From positions 682,001 to 746,000 of the forward strand of contig NW_026570237.1 in NCBI RefSeq assembly GCF_019649055.1: a stretch of DNA of 64,000 nucleotides, in the 5' to 3' direction. Made by a program: the position numbers and the translations under genes. Below are positions 1-8,901 of this stretch, piece by piece. The notes below the pieces were generated by a model. The model saw only the letters and a list, made by a program, of their open reading frames with translations, had not been told where the DNA came from and did no database searches. Position 1 is the stretch's first letter. Each line of letters begins with the position of its first letter. The DNA comes from Paramacrobiotus metropolitanus. Its lineage: Eukaryota; Tardigrada; Eutardigrada; Parachela; Macrobiotidae.

Positions 1-422
1 TGGCTTTCATCCAACCCTGACACTATATTGGCAATTACTGGATCATCCAGTGGATTTTCCGTGTAGTGTGTTTGCTTTAGCGACTGCAGCTGCTGCGGCT
101 GCCCCTGACCAGCCACGGGCGCTTGTGGCTGAGCTGATTCAGAAGCGTCCACTTTGGTAGTCGCTGCTTTAATTTTACCTAATGGTTTTGTGCTGTCACG
201 CCCAAGAATTTGGCAGCGCATGTACAACATCGTATCGGCTAAATCTAAATAATATTCCGTAGATGGTATCAGAAATTCAATTATTTCTGAATTATTGACA
301 ACCTGGTTCAGCGGTAAAATTTCCATGGTATGACTGCCCTCAATGGTTGACTGTGATACCGGAGGGTCAAACAACTGCAGTTCATCGGGAAATTTTTCGA
401 TAGTCGCTTGCTGCTTCGCCAT
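1..422 (-). CDS. Polinton major capsid protein, N-terminal part (truncated by window edge)
   Basis: An ATG at 422 (minus strand) opens a frame that stays open for 140 codons to the window edge. The N-terminus contains the pattern ending in IIEFLIPSTEYYLDL, followed by a segment TMLYMRCQIL; this 'EFLVPG...YLDLS...LYVRAKI'-like start is typical of the F54H12.2-type proteins of nematodes and other animals, which are Polinton major capsid proteins. A Pro/Gln-rich insertion follows around residues 95-120. The protein would form the hexameric capsomer of the element's particle. It lies directly downstream of an Arg-rich ORF and the PX-type gene on the same strand, as expected for a virion gene block. 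The rest is outside the window. Confidence 0.75.
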   Translation of the reverse strand, partial: MAKQQATIEKFPDELQLFDPPVSQSTIEGSHTMEILPLNQVVNNSEIIEFLIPSTEYYLDLADTMLYMRCQILGRDSTKPLGKIKAATTKVDASESAQPQAPVAGQGQPQQLQSLKQTHYTENPLDDPVIANIVSGLDES

Positions 423-442
423 AATATTTGTTAAAATTATTA

Positions 443-679
443 TTAGATCAGTGAAGCTAATGTCTTTCCCCGAGTAATTTTTTGAAATAATCCCGTTCGA
501 ATTGCTCTTTTATTACGTCGTCTCCGTCGTCCCGCTCGTCTTCTGCGTCGAAAAGATTTGCCTATGACCGTTGACTGCACAATAGTCCGTTTAATGACAC
601 GATTTCCTCGCCGTCGTCGTACTCGTCGTCGTCGTCGTCTATTCGTCGTCGTCGTATGTCCCGCCGTTTTTAATAGTGT
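443..679 (-). CDS. Arg-rich basic ORF between capsid genes (no ATG)
   Basis: A minus-strand frame of 78 codons, open from a stop at 680-682 to a stop at 443-445, carries several runs of arginine (for example NRRRRRRVRRRRGNR, then FRRRRRAGRRRRRNKR) and ends in GKTLASLI. It has no ATG, so it may be a second exon, use an unusual start, or be a remnant. Its position between the PX-type gene and the major capsid gene, on the same strand, and its composition recall the small DNA-condensing core proteins of adenovirus-like particles; that role is inferred only. The opposite strand of the same triplet-rich DNA also gives Arg/Ser-rich frames, so low complexity could mislead. Confidence 0.4.
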   Translation of the reverse strand, partial: TLLKTAGHTTTTNRRRRRRVRRRRGNRVIKRTIVQSTVIGKSFRRRRRAGRRRRRNKRAIRTGLFQKITRGKTLASLI

Positions 680-962
680 TTAAAGCGTAAGAACGCGAGT
701 ACAAGACTCTACTTTTGCAGAATGAACACTTACTGTCGCACTTTATTCATTTTATATAGTAGTAGCAGCAGCAGCAGCAGCATCAACAACTTACAAGTTC
801 TTCAACAATCCTCGCGTTCTTCAACTTACAAGTTCTTCAACTTACAGAACCACGCCCACATTGTTCTTACGAGAAAAAAATTAAATTGCGTTCTTTCTAA
901 GTTTCTTTTCGACATCAACTGTCACTTTTGCGTACATTACGGAAAAGATTCCACGAACACAC

Positions 963-1850
963 CTACACAGATGTGGACTCGTTGAGCTTGCATTTTCGAT
1001 AATGGAGAACCACTGCCGATTCCCCAAGCGCGTCTTCTTTCCATTGCATTTTCCAGTCAGTCTGTAGCTGAATAAATGGGTTCGCTTTGGAGAACCAATT
1101 ATGCACAGGAAGGTAAATTCGTGTGGCAGGTTCGTATCCCTTCTCCAGTTCGGCCGGGGTTATCATAGCGAGTAAGTTTTCTGCCCGACTGCCAAACGCT
1201 GCAGGGATAATGTGACTCAGTGTTAGCAGAACCTGTCGTCGTCCGCGTGCAGGATCAACCAAGAGACGATGGCGTGCAAGGCGTGTATCGCTGTACTTGG
1301 GAAAATTTTGATCGTGTACGTAAGACGTGAGAACGTGTTGCCGCATAACTCCATTAGAATCGTCATAGGTCAATCCGAGTGCCGCGCAGAGTAGATTACC
1401 GCGGTTTACAATCTGTATTTCGTCATTCTCACTGAACCAATAAAGTCTTCCATCAATTAACTGGATCTGCGGTCTGGTGGCCCAAGCACACGCCGCTCCA
1501 CTTCCTGTCAGTATCGCATCAACAGCTTTTGCAAGAGCGGCAATCAGATCTGCAGGCGATTTTTCGAAATCTGATTCCGCTAAAAACCCATCAAGGTATA
1601 CTTCGCAGGAATCTGCTTGACTCTTGTAATAGATTGTCAGCTGCCTTTGCTCAGGCGGAATTTTGGACAATTTTGCGGAGGAATAAGCCCGTACGAGAGC
1701 CACTTCCCACGGCTGCTCTAACTCCTTGTAGGACAGCAGCGGCAGCTGAATCTTATTTGAGAAATTCGTTGCCGTATTGTGCAGGACCGTAGCGCCATAC
1801 GCTGGTGAAGCTCCGCTGTGCAGCACCACATAATATCCATTTTCCATCAT
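963..1850 (-). CDS. Polinton PX-type (minor/penton-like capsid) protein
   Basis: About 295 residues from an ATG at 1850 (a second ATG follows immediately) to the stop at 963. The N-terminus, GYYVVLHSGAS then a stretch ending NKIQLPLLS and PWEVALVRAYS, follows the pattern 'YVTLPSN..S...N..L..FTTKL...L.G.WEVGL.EI' shared by PX proteins of Polintons. In other Polintons this gene stands beside the major capsid gene and is thought to make the minor capsomer. Here it lies between the integrase, 36 nt downstream of whose stop it would begin, and the Arg-rich ORF, all on one strand. No interruptions are seen. The frame continues upstream of the ATG without a stop for 12 codons and there is an AG acceptor-like site there, so a short upstream exon is possible. 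Confidence 0.7.
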   Translation of the reverse strand: MMENGYYVVLHSGASPAYGATVLHNTATNFSNKIQLPLLSYKELEQPWEVALVRAYSSAKLSKIPPEQRQLTIYYKSQADSCEVYLDGFLAESDFEKSPADLIAALAKAVDAILTGSGAACAWATRPQIQLIDGRLYWFSENDEIQIVNRGNLLCAALGLTYDDSNGVMRQHVLTSYVHDQNFPKYSDTRLARHRLLVDPARGRRQVLLTLSHIIPAAFGSRAENLLAMITPAELEKGYEPATRIYLPVHNWFSKANPFIQLQTDWKMQWKEDALGESAVVLHYRKCKLNESTSV

Positions 1851-1921
1851 CTTCGCGTTCAGGTTACAGTCTGCAACGAATAACAATCAATTCAAATTTT
1901 TTGAAAGACCCATTATTAACA

Positions 1922-3003
1922 CTACAAAAACAACCTGGCCAAAGATAAATCTTCTTGATAGAACTGCGACGCGCGATTTCCGTCTCGTACTGGTTGCCCA
2001 GTAGAAAGTGATGAAAGCCGATAGGTTATAACCGGACCGTAAACGATTTCGGATACGCGAAAAATTTCGTCACTAAACGTTTGCGTGTAACCTTTGCTAA
2101 AAACAGATTTCTTTAAAACAACTCTCACAAGGTCCCCTTCTTTAAATTTTGGCTTGGCAAGCTTGATAAATCTTTTTTCTTGGCCTTGTTTGAACAGTTG
2201 TGACTGATTTTTGATTGTCACCTCCGCCGGTTTCATTTTAACACCGCTATGAATACTCATATTATAATTGCTAACAATATTCTGCAGCGCCGAATGCCAG
2301 TTAGAACTTTTGGTATAGGTAAAGTGGCGAAAAAGGATTGTCTTTAGCGTTCGGTTGTATCGCTCTGCAAGGGCTGCTTTGAAGCGCGAAGAAGAAACCT
2401 GATGTCTTATCCCATACTTTTGGAGAACGGCATTTACTTTTGCATTCAAAAATTCTTTGCCAGCATCAGTTACTGCACATAAAATTGTTCACGTAAATAA
2501 GGATGCATTTACTGAGACTTACAAACATAATGCACTTACTTAGTACAATTGGATTTCGTATTTTAAAAATTTTATCCATTGATTTTGCCACAGTTTCACC
2601 CGATTTGTTTTCTAAGGGAAAGGAGGTTGCATAGCGGCTCACGCAGTCCACCATTGTCAAAATGTACTTGTACCGCTCGTTAAACTTTTTAATTTTTTTG
2701 TAATTCCACCAGATCACCATGCCAGACATTGTCCACTCCCACACAAAAATTCTTCAGTTTTTTGAATTTTATTCGTACAGGCTTATGAACGGTGTGAGTT
2801 CGCTGCTGCGCAAGAAAATCTTTTACATCTTTTAGGGTAATCTTAACTCTTTTCTCAACTTCCCGTTCTTTGGCCACTCGATATAGACTTGCAGCGCCGG
2901 TGAGGTAAGCCGGTGATGTTATATCGGTGTACAAACTTTTCAGTAGTGTTGCCTTTCGCCGACTCTCTGCTGCAGTAGTCACGCTCTGTCTTACTTTAGC
3001 CAT
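1922..3003 (-). CDS. Polinton DDE integrase (one intron, one frameshift)
   Basis: Three frames make up a retroviral-type integrase. The N-terminal part (3003 to about 2690) has the Polinton-specific start with LYTDITSPAYLTG and the motif WHGDLVEL, holding the first catalytic Asp. The central part (2744-2540) includes YKYILTMVDCVSRYA. It ends at a GTAAGT donor; the acceptor GCAG lies at 2473-2476, giving a 67-nt intron whose phase (1) joins correctly to the C-terminal part (2472-1922) with TDAGKEF (second Asp) and LAERYNRTLK (catalytic Glu), then a basic SH3-like tail. Between parts one and two the frame shifts by one base at a run of seven A around 2695-2702, so the copy is broken or the run is mis-sequenced. 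It would insert the element into DNA with 6-bp duplications. Confidence 0.8.
2473..2539 (-). other. Intron inside the integrase catalytic domain
   Basis: The 67-nt segment starts GTAAGT and ends GCAG on the minus strand, lies between the first and second catalytic Asp of the integrase, and contains stops in the joined frame. Removing it restores the frame at an Ile codon directly before TDAGKEF. Confidence 0.7.
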
Positions 3004-3407
3004 AACTTACCTCTTATTTAAATCCAGATGTGCTCTTTGATAAAGATCAGAATCAGTTGACGAGTTGCAAACGTGCGTGCGGAACGTAGATATATCCACA
3101 AAGTCTAAATTAAACGAGCTGGCAGCTGGGGACAATCAACTTGCACCGAAGCACATCCCTAGTAGTCAGCAGCGTTAAGCAGGGAGGAAAATTGTTATTG
3201 TTCTGCCCATTAAATTCAGTTATATACCCTCATAATCTGTCGCAAATCAGCTTTCCCACAATTCTCCTCCCACTTAAAAGGGAGGAGGATTGTAGGAGTT
3301 CTGCTGGGCGGTTCATTCGACTGATAAACATAGCAATTATCTTTATTGGCGCTCTTTATAAGCCATGTCCGCGCTGTTAAAATTTCTGGTCACTTTACTT
3401 TTGCGGA
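3004..3407. promoter_or_regulatory. Divergent intergenic region
   Basis: This 404-nt gap separates the leftward integrase from the rightward dsRBD gene and so should hold both promoters. I see a purine-rich GGGAGGAGG-like tract near 3280-3297 but no convincing TATA box at a set distance from either start. Confidence 0.35.
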
Positions 3408-3998
3408 ATGGTGCGGCGCTACTTTACGACTATAGTCAATATTATTACTAAAGCACTGTCTTTTGAAGTTGACTATAAAAATATTCCTCGGCGTATAAAC
3501 GAAGCTGTCGCCTGCAAATACCGTGCTAGTATTGTTACAGAGAATATTTTTGCTGTTGGAGTTGGCAAATCGTCCGCTACCGCTAAGCAAGACGCCGCAA
3601 AAAAGCTTTTTGCCATCTTGTTACGCAACTATCAGCACAGGCTACTGGAGTTGTTGGGTGCACCGCAGTCTCTCACCTCATCCCATTTCCTTTCCCGCAG
3701 TCATTTATCTTTGCCTTATTTGCTGGATAATATTGCCACGGTTTTGAATTTTGATGTGGAATATCGCCGATTGCCTTCAGCAGAAGCTACCAGCTGGAAC
3801 TGTCAAGCTACCGTTGCGAACGAGGATATTTTTGTTGTAGGGTGTGGCCCAACAAATCAACTGGCCAAGTGTGACGCTGCACGACAATTAATCGGGAAAA
3901 TCCTGCAGAGTTATTATAAGCAGTTACTAGAAATCCTAGAGTGTCCTCCACCTATTGCATCTCCTTCCTCAGTACGTAATAGCAACGATGCCACTTGA
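3408..3998 (+). CDS. Protein with two double-stranded RNA-binding domains
   Basis: 196 residues, intronless, ATG at 3408. Two dsRNA-binding domains fill the protein: the first at about residues 5-72 ends in the classic loop and helix GVGKSSATAKQDAAKKLF, the second at about 105-172 ends GCGPTNQLAK-CDAARQLIG. In both, the Gly-rich loop, the Ala-Lys step and the Asp-Ala-Ala of helix 2 are kept; the lysine cluster is stronger in the first. Families with only dsRBDs include viral suppressors of RNA interference and of PKR-type sensing, and host partners of Dicer. In a mobile virus-like element the first role is the likelier one (inference). The end overlaps the start of the next gene, giving tight viral-style packing. 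A captured host dsRBD gene is the alternative. Confidence 0.8.
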   Translation: MVRRYFTTIVNIITKALSFEVDYKNIPRRINEAVACKYRASIVTENIFAVGVGKSSATAKQDAAKKLFAILLRNYQHRLLELLGAPQSLTSSHFLSRSHLSLPYLLDNIATVLNFDVEYRRLPSAEATSWNCQATVANEDIFVVGCGPTNQLAKCDAARQLIGKILQSYYKQLLEILECPPPIASPSSVRNSNDAT

Positions 3999-4413
3999 GC
4001 GCCTCAACTCGCTTACCAATCGCCGCCATCCAGACAACCACCACAACCAATCTTCTACACCACTTCAGAGTAGCGGCGATGAAGAAAATGCCACCACCAC
4101 GACCGCCACCACCACCACTACAATCATCCGAATCCAAAATCTTAACGAAGATCGCGAGAATACGCCCCCTGCAGGAATACGAACAGTACCGCCTTCGCCA
4201 CCGCCGTCCTACTCTACAACAGCTGACGGTAGCGCTCGGCGTCACGCACTCGACCTTCCAGAGCATGTGACGCTGTCGCTAATTTTGGTAATTCTCGTCG
4301 TCGCTTTTATCCTACTTATTTCGAGCATATTCTTTACATTCATCAGCACTTTATTAACTATACGAGACTTGCGAGTGCCTGACATTAATGTTAACACAAG
4401 TTATTTTGTATAG
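3988..4413 (+). CDS. Small membrane protein with PPxY motif
   Basis: The frame has ATGs at 3955 and 3988. The second, which would overlap the dsRBD stop by 11 nt, seems the better start. Counting from the first ATG, the N-terminal 100 residues are polar, with His/Asn- and Thr-rich stretches and the proline-rich motif PPSPPPSYS; this contains PPSY, a PPxY sequence that binds WW domains of NEDD4-type ubiquitin ligases and serves as a late-budding motif in many viruses. A single hydrophobic helix (about residues 107-131, SLILVILVVAFILLISSIFF) is followed by a short tail. It may sit in a virion or host membrane. No homologue is recognised; the budding role is inferred from the motif and the context. 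Confidence 0.65.
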   Translation: MPLERLNSLTNRRHPDNHHNQSSTPLQSSGDEENATTTTATTTTTIIRIQNLNEDRENTPPAGIRTVPPSPPPSYSTTADGSARRHALDLPEHVTLSLILVILVVAFILLISSIFFTFISTLLTIRDLRVPDINVNTSYFV

Positions 4414-4497
4414 CCACTTCCCGTTCCCGTAATTAGCCATCGCAACACCTTTGTCTGCATTACAAGAATAACTAACTTTTATCAGTTTCGCAATATC

Positions 4498-4869
4498 ATG
4501 GAGCAACCACTTATCAGGCTGGATGATTACTTCCACACTGCTTTACGAGCTATGACGATTGCGCGCCCAGGATTGGAGCCCTGCCCACCCGCAGTTTTTG
4601 TATCGGATCCATATCGGCAATACACTTACCTGGAGATCTACGGCCACTTCAACTTCCGCCATATTAACCAAGTAATTAAGAATTATTTTAAGGCATTTGT
4701 ACAATGTCAGCGTTGTGCCAGCTGCTGTACGTTGATAGTACGTAAACGTGGAAAATTGCGCTTGCTCTGTTTAACCTGTCAATTTCAAGTCGTTGTCAAT
4801 AAGCGTATGGGTACGATTGCCGCAACGGTCACCACTTCCGGCGGGCCGCCTGACGTTGTTGTTGAGTGA
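4498..4869 (+). CDS. eIF2-beta/eIF5-like C-terminal domain protein
   Basis: 123 residues, intronless. Residues 43-98 match the C-terminal module of translation factor eIF2-beta: a strand and helix (YLEIYGHFNFRHINQVIKN) leading into YFKAFVQC and a zinc ribbon with Cys70-x2-Cys73 and Cys91-x2-Cys94 (spacing 17, against 18-19 in host factors). The lysine-rich N-terminus and eIF2-gamma-binding segment of host eIF2-beta are absent and the protein is about a third of host length. Host eIF2-beta helps place Met-tRNA on the ribosome and select the start codon and binds eIF5 and eIF2B. A free copy of its zinc module in an element that also has a dsRBD protein suggests interference with, or bypass of, eIF2 control (inference). 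It is the third gene of the plus-strand cluster. Confidence 0.75.
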   Translation: MEQPLIRLDDYFHTALRAMTIARPGLEPCPPAVFVSDPYRQYTYLEIYGHFNFRHINQVIKNYFKAFVQCQRCASCCTLIVRKRGKLRLLCLTCQFQVVVNKRMGTIAATVTTSGGPPDVVVE

Positions 4870-5589
4870 AATTTACCTCTTCTAAAATGGACTTGTGCAC
4901 CTGCGAGTTTACGAACTATTGTAATGTGACAAGCGCAGTTGTTGTTGTTGTGCCTGACGGTTATTATACGGAATAAACTTTGAGAAAACCAGCTGGCCAG
5001 ATATTAATTCCCAGCAGCTGAAAAGGTCACCAAGATTATACTCATTTTGGTACTAACAATTATATTCTACCGTTCAACCTGCATTGTGTCACGGAGCGCT
5101 TGTTAGTTGCATTTGCTCAAAGGCATTTACTATTCACTGAATCCAGCGTTTTTTACCGCACTAGGTGGGAACTGCAGAGGCTCGCTATACATTCATATAA
5201 AAAATATGGATGTAGGCAGAGCCCCTGCAGTAAACACCTCCGTGGACATCATAAAACTTGTGCATTTGTTATTGTACAACCACCGTACGAGAAATACACG
5301 CGTAAGAGAGTAAACATTATAATGTTGTTCCAAAAATTCAACAAAATTCCAAATTGCCGATGCACGTCAGATGCAGGTTGTATAATAATAAAAGTCAAAT
5401 TAGTTTGCTAGATAAGCAAATCGTTAGTAGTTGAAACGCTCATAGGGAAAAATTTGTAACCATGACATTTTCAAAGTAAAACTATGTATATTTTATGTAT
5501 TTAGGACAAAAGAAATGAAATCGATGAGCAAAATCGGCGCTAAAACTATATACAAAAAGCTCATACAAACAAATATGTACATTTAAACT
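4870..5589. other. Non-coding, probable Polinton end and 3' flanks
   Basis: About 720 bases between the eIF2-beta-like gene and the last exon of the transmembrane gene. AATAAA at 4972-4977 (in GGAATAAAC) could end the plus-strand cluster, and AATAAT/ATAAAAG lies near 5386-5394. Short frames here look random. The element border should be here, but I see no inverted repeat to a visible partner because the other end is outside the window. Confidence 0.4.
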
Positions 5590-8500
5590 TCAGCGACGTT
5601 CCAGACGGTTCCCACTTCCGTCGCGTCGATTCCAAATTGCATTCGCCTGAAATCCACCGCGAGAACCACGACCATGACCGCCGCCGCCAAGAGGACGACC
5701 GCGACCGCGACCACGCAGTACTCCCAGGTGCCCATTTGCCACCATCGCATCAGGAAGTTGCGCATCCGTTTCCTGTCCTGCCAAAAAAGCACATCGTCCA
5801 GATTTTGTTGGTTTGTATAGATAAAATATTGTCTAATTACCCACCACCGCTGCCGCCGCCATCATGCTCGCTACTCTCCCGCTCCAGAACCAAATTGTCC
5901 CCGTGCTCTTCATCATGGGCCTGTACTCGGTGCTGGTCATCATCATCCTCTTCTTCCTCCCTTTCCGGAACTTCCTCCAGCCGACTCATGCTGCTGCTTC
6001 GGACATTGTGATGTGGAGAAATTGGTGGAGGAGCGGACGAGTTTCCGCTCATAAGTTCTACAATAAAGTAATGATAAGTGCGACGAAAAATAATGAATGT
6101 ATACAGCGTTATAATATCAATCAAACTCACCGTCTGCGCTGCCAATACTCACAGAGCGATTAGGAGAGGATGGTTGTAGTGGTAGTGCCGGTAGTGGAAC
6201 GTTTTCGTACATGTGTTCTACGAGGCAGATTCAATATATGTGCAATAACGGAAATACCTAAGCATCATTATATTACTTAGCTCCGCTTACCGCCCTGTTC
6301 GTCCTGCTCTTGATCGGCGTTGTTGCGTCCGTGCACTTCCGCAGAAACAATGACTCGTGACACATCAGAGCGTGGAGAACTGTACACGGGAGATTCCCTA
6401 TCGTCCGCACGGTACTCTGCCAAAAGTCGCGCATTATTATTTCCCGCAACTTGCTGCTGGCGGTCACGGCGGTTGTTATCGTTGTTGCCGTAGTCGTGGT
6501 CGTGATCGCTGTCGTCGTTGAAACAGTTCATCACTCTATCATCAAGCACGGGATTATAGTCGGCAGGGCGCGGGGACGGCATGTGGCGAGTCGGTGTCCT
6601 GGAATCCCGGTTAGCTACTGGAGAGAAGCCATGGTGCTGCTGACGGCCTGGATTGAAGATAGGATTCGTTGATACTCCACCACGACCATCACCCCGACGC
6701 CCATCGTACCCACCTGGAATTTGTCTGCCCAGGCCCATGCCCCGCCGATTGACATCATCGTTAGTGCCGCCACTGCTGCTGTTATCCCTGTTGTTATTAA
6801 AGACTCCTCTCATCCAAGACCACACCGAAGCACTGCGGCGACCGCGACTGCGGTCGTTGTCCTCATCGCCACCGTCATCTTGCTGATTACTGCCGGCGCC
6901 TCCGCCGCCGCCGCCGCGAATAACACGATAACCACGCTTCCACAAGATGCACAAGATGACTACCAGGAGAAGAATGACACTGGCTACGGCAATACTAGCT
7001 GCAGTAAACCGATCTGCCAGCAATCCCATACGAACTTCAGCACTACCGTCACTACTACCTACAAGCAAACACGGAGGGCATGATATGTTGGCACAAGGAA
7101 CAATGCGATCTGTAGCGTCCGGCAGCGCCAGCGTGGCTGGTGTCGTCGTTGGGGACAACAGTAATCCAACAACAGTCGTCAGAGGTTCGTCATCATCATC
7201 ATCATCACTATCCTTGCCAGCAGATAAGGACGACAATTCAAAACGTTCCGACTGACCGACATCCGCATTACTACTGCTATTTAATACAAATAATTCTGTG
7301 TCGTTACTTTTGGATACAGCCGCACTAATGTTTTCGCCCGGATGCGAAGCCAGCAGCAGCGGTGGCAATATACCCATATCAGCTGCTGTGTTGATAAGTG
7401 GGTGTGTTGCGAGAATTGGCTGTGAGGTAGTCGCAATATTCGGGACGTAGGTGGAAGGGTCAGCAGCGTCTGTAACCGTGGGTGGAGTTATGCTTGACAA
7501 GGTTGCTTCGGTCGGTATCGTTACAGCAGCGGTTGACCTGATCGTGGAGGTCGGATCACTCGTGATACGAATGGTGTCCGCCGTGCTCGTTCTTTCACCG
7601 CTAATATCCGCTTCTAGCGCCGTCATATCGATAATTACCGACGGCTGAGATGAAGGGGAAGGTGTCATCATCATATCGGGCTGGTTTGATACAGCTACCT
7701 TATCGCTACTCTGATCCCTGTTCTTGTAATAACTTTCACGATGCATAACTATTTCGACAGGGAATGACGTTGGGAACACTTTATCAGCGATGACAGTGGT
7801 TGCGGTTAATATCGACATCAAATTAAATTCTAGCTGGGCGGGCGCGCGCGTGGGCGTTGTTACAACAGCGGACGGCGTCGTTGTTGTTGCTGCTGTCGTT
7901 GATGTCTTTGGCGTAGTCGGCGGTAGCTGTGTAGTAGTTTTGCCGGCTGTACTTAACCCGCCCACCACCACCACTTTGCGCAGGTAATAATCACCTGATG
8001 TAGTCAGCGGAAGTAATGTACTCGTACTTGCAATCGCATGACCAGACGGTTTTCTTGAACTCGCATATGTTGTTAAAACGGCTGGCAGCGATAATAGCGT
8101 ACCGGGGAAAATTGTAGCAATAGAAGTAGTTGTGTTCTCCACGCCAATAACAACACGCTCCCCATCATCACTCTTACCGCTTAGATTATTCGTACCGACT
8201 GTTGATGGTGCCATAGCCCGTGTGCTGTATTCCCGATCCCGCGAAGGGTTGAAAATGGTTGAGGTTTCTCCGTTGATGAATGGTAGCAGTGGAGATTGAG
8301 ACTTGTCGGTAGTGGGTGATGGCGGTGGACGTGGACGGGTCCGTGCTGCTGCAGCCCACGGGCAGCATGGCGGATACGCACATCCGGTGCGTTTGTCTGC
8401 GGAATATTTTAATATCATTATCAGAGAACGTACAAATGCTTAACTTTACAAATTATTTCAACGATAATATTTGACAGTTATTTAAATGTTTTTTATTACT

Positions 8501-8901
8501 ATGTTACCTGCAGGGCAACGAGGAGCAATGACTCGGATACCCAAACTCTCCAGGCATTCCAGTTCGCGGCATTGCTGACCGTCGAAAATCGTCTGCGCCA
8601 GGATAATGAGCTGAAGATCGGGAAAATTATGGGCAGGGCTCTGATTAGGCAGTACATCCACATCCGATCCGGATAAATCCAGCATGCGAACGCCTCTAAT
8701 TATCGCATCCGGTTGATTGTCCAACGGCCACAGTGATGCCTTACTGTCGCCGCATTTCCAAAAGGATGGATAGCAGGTGCAGAAATGCGGACATTGTACA
8801 GCATGGGAATCAGACCGCAGCGGCTGACGGTCATAGCTGCATGCAAAGAAAGTCAAGCAGCCAGCAAACACCGTAATTACCGAGACAATTAAGTGCGACA
8901 T
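5590..8901 (-). CDS. LRR- and mucin-like single-pass transmembrane protein
   Basis: Five exons are phase-compatible: 8901-8508, 8396-6291, 6217-6131, 6057-5845, 5777-5590, about 995 residues. Exon 1 gives a signal peptide (MSHLIVSVITVFAGCLTFF), a Cys-rich cap (CPHFCTCYPSFWKC) and leucine-rich-repeat-like text (VRMLDLSGSDVDVLP). Exon 2 is a long Thr/Ser/Pro-rich mucin-like stalk, then CANISCPPC, one transmembrane helix (TAASIAVASVILLLVVILC) and a Gly/Arg/Asn-rich cytoplasmic tail. Exons 3-4 add MYENVPLPALPLQP and an acidic patch. The last exon encodes an RGG-like segment if exon 4 ends at a GTGGGT donor; using GTAATT 4 nt further gives an early stop instead. It looks like a heavily O-glycosylated cell-surface receptor or adhesion protein. 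No named family is recognised. Confidence 0.65.

Larger units (their letters stand above)
1..4869. mobile_element. Polinton/Maverick element, partial (runs off left edge)
   Basis: The block holds, on the minus strand, a DDE integrase, a PX-type capsid protein, an Arg-rich basic ORF and the start of a major capsid-like protein, and on the plus strand three compact intronless genes. An integrase together with double-jelly-roll-type capsid proteins is the signature of Polintons (Mavericks), which are virus-like self-synthesising DNA transposons of animals. The polymerase B, ATPase and protease genes are not in view and would lie left of base 1. I could not find a terminal inverted repeat, so the right border, somewhere between 4870 and 5590, is not fixed. 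The integrase has a frameshift, so this copy may be inactive. Confidence 0.8.

Noticed and set aside
5583-5792. Hydrophobic frame (VVAVAVVLLAAAVMVVVLA) over the last exon of the receptor
   Set aside because: No phase-0 donor in exon 4 reaches this frame; the RGG-type frame is the one compatible with GTGGGT.
6451-8383. Several plus- and minus-strand frames inside the mucin-like exon
   Set aside because: They are shadows of the long Thr/Ser-rich frame; the splice-phase model explains the region.
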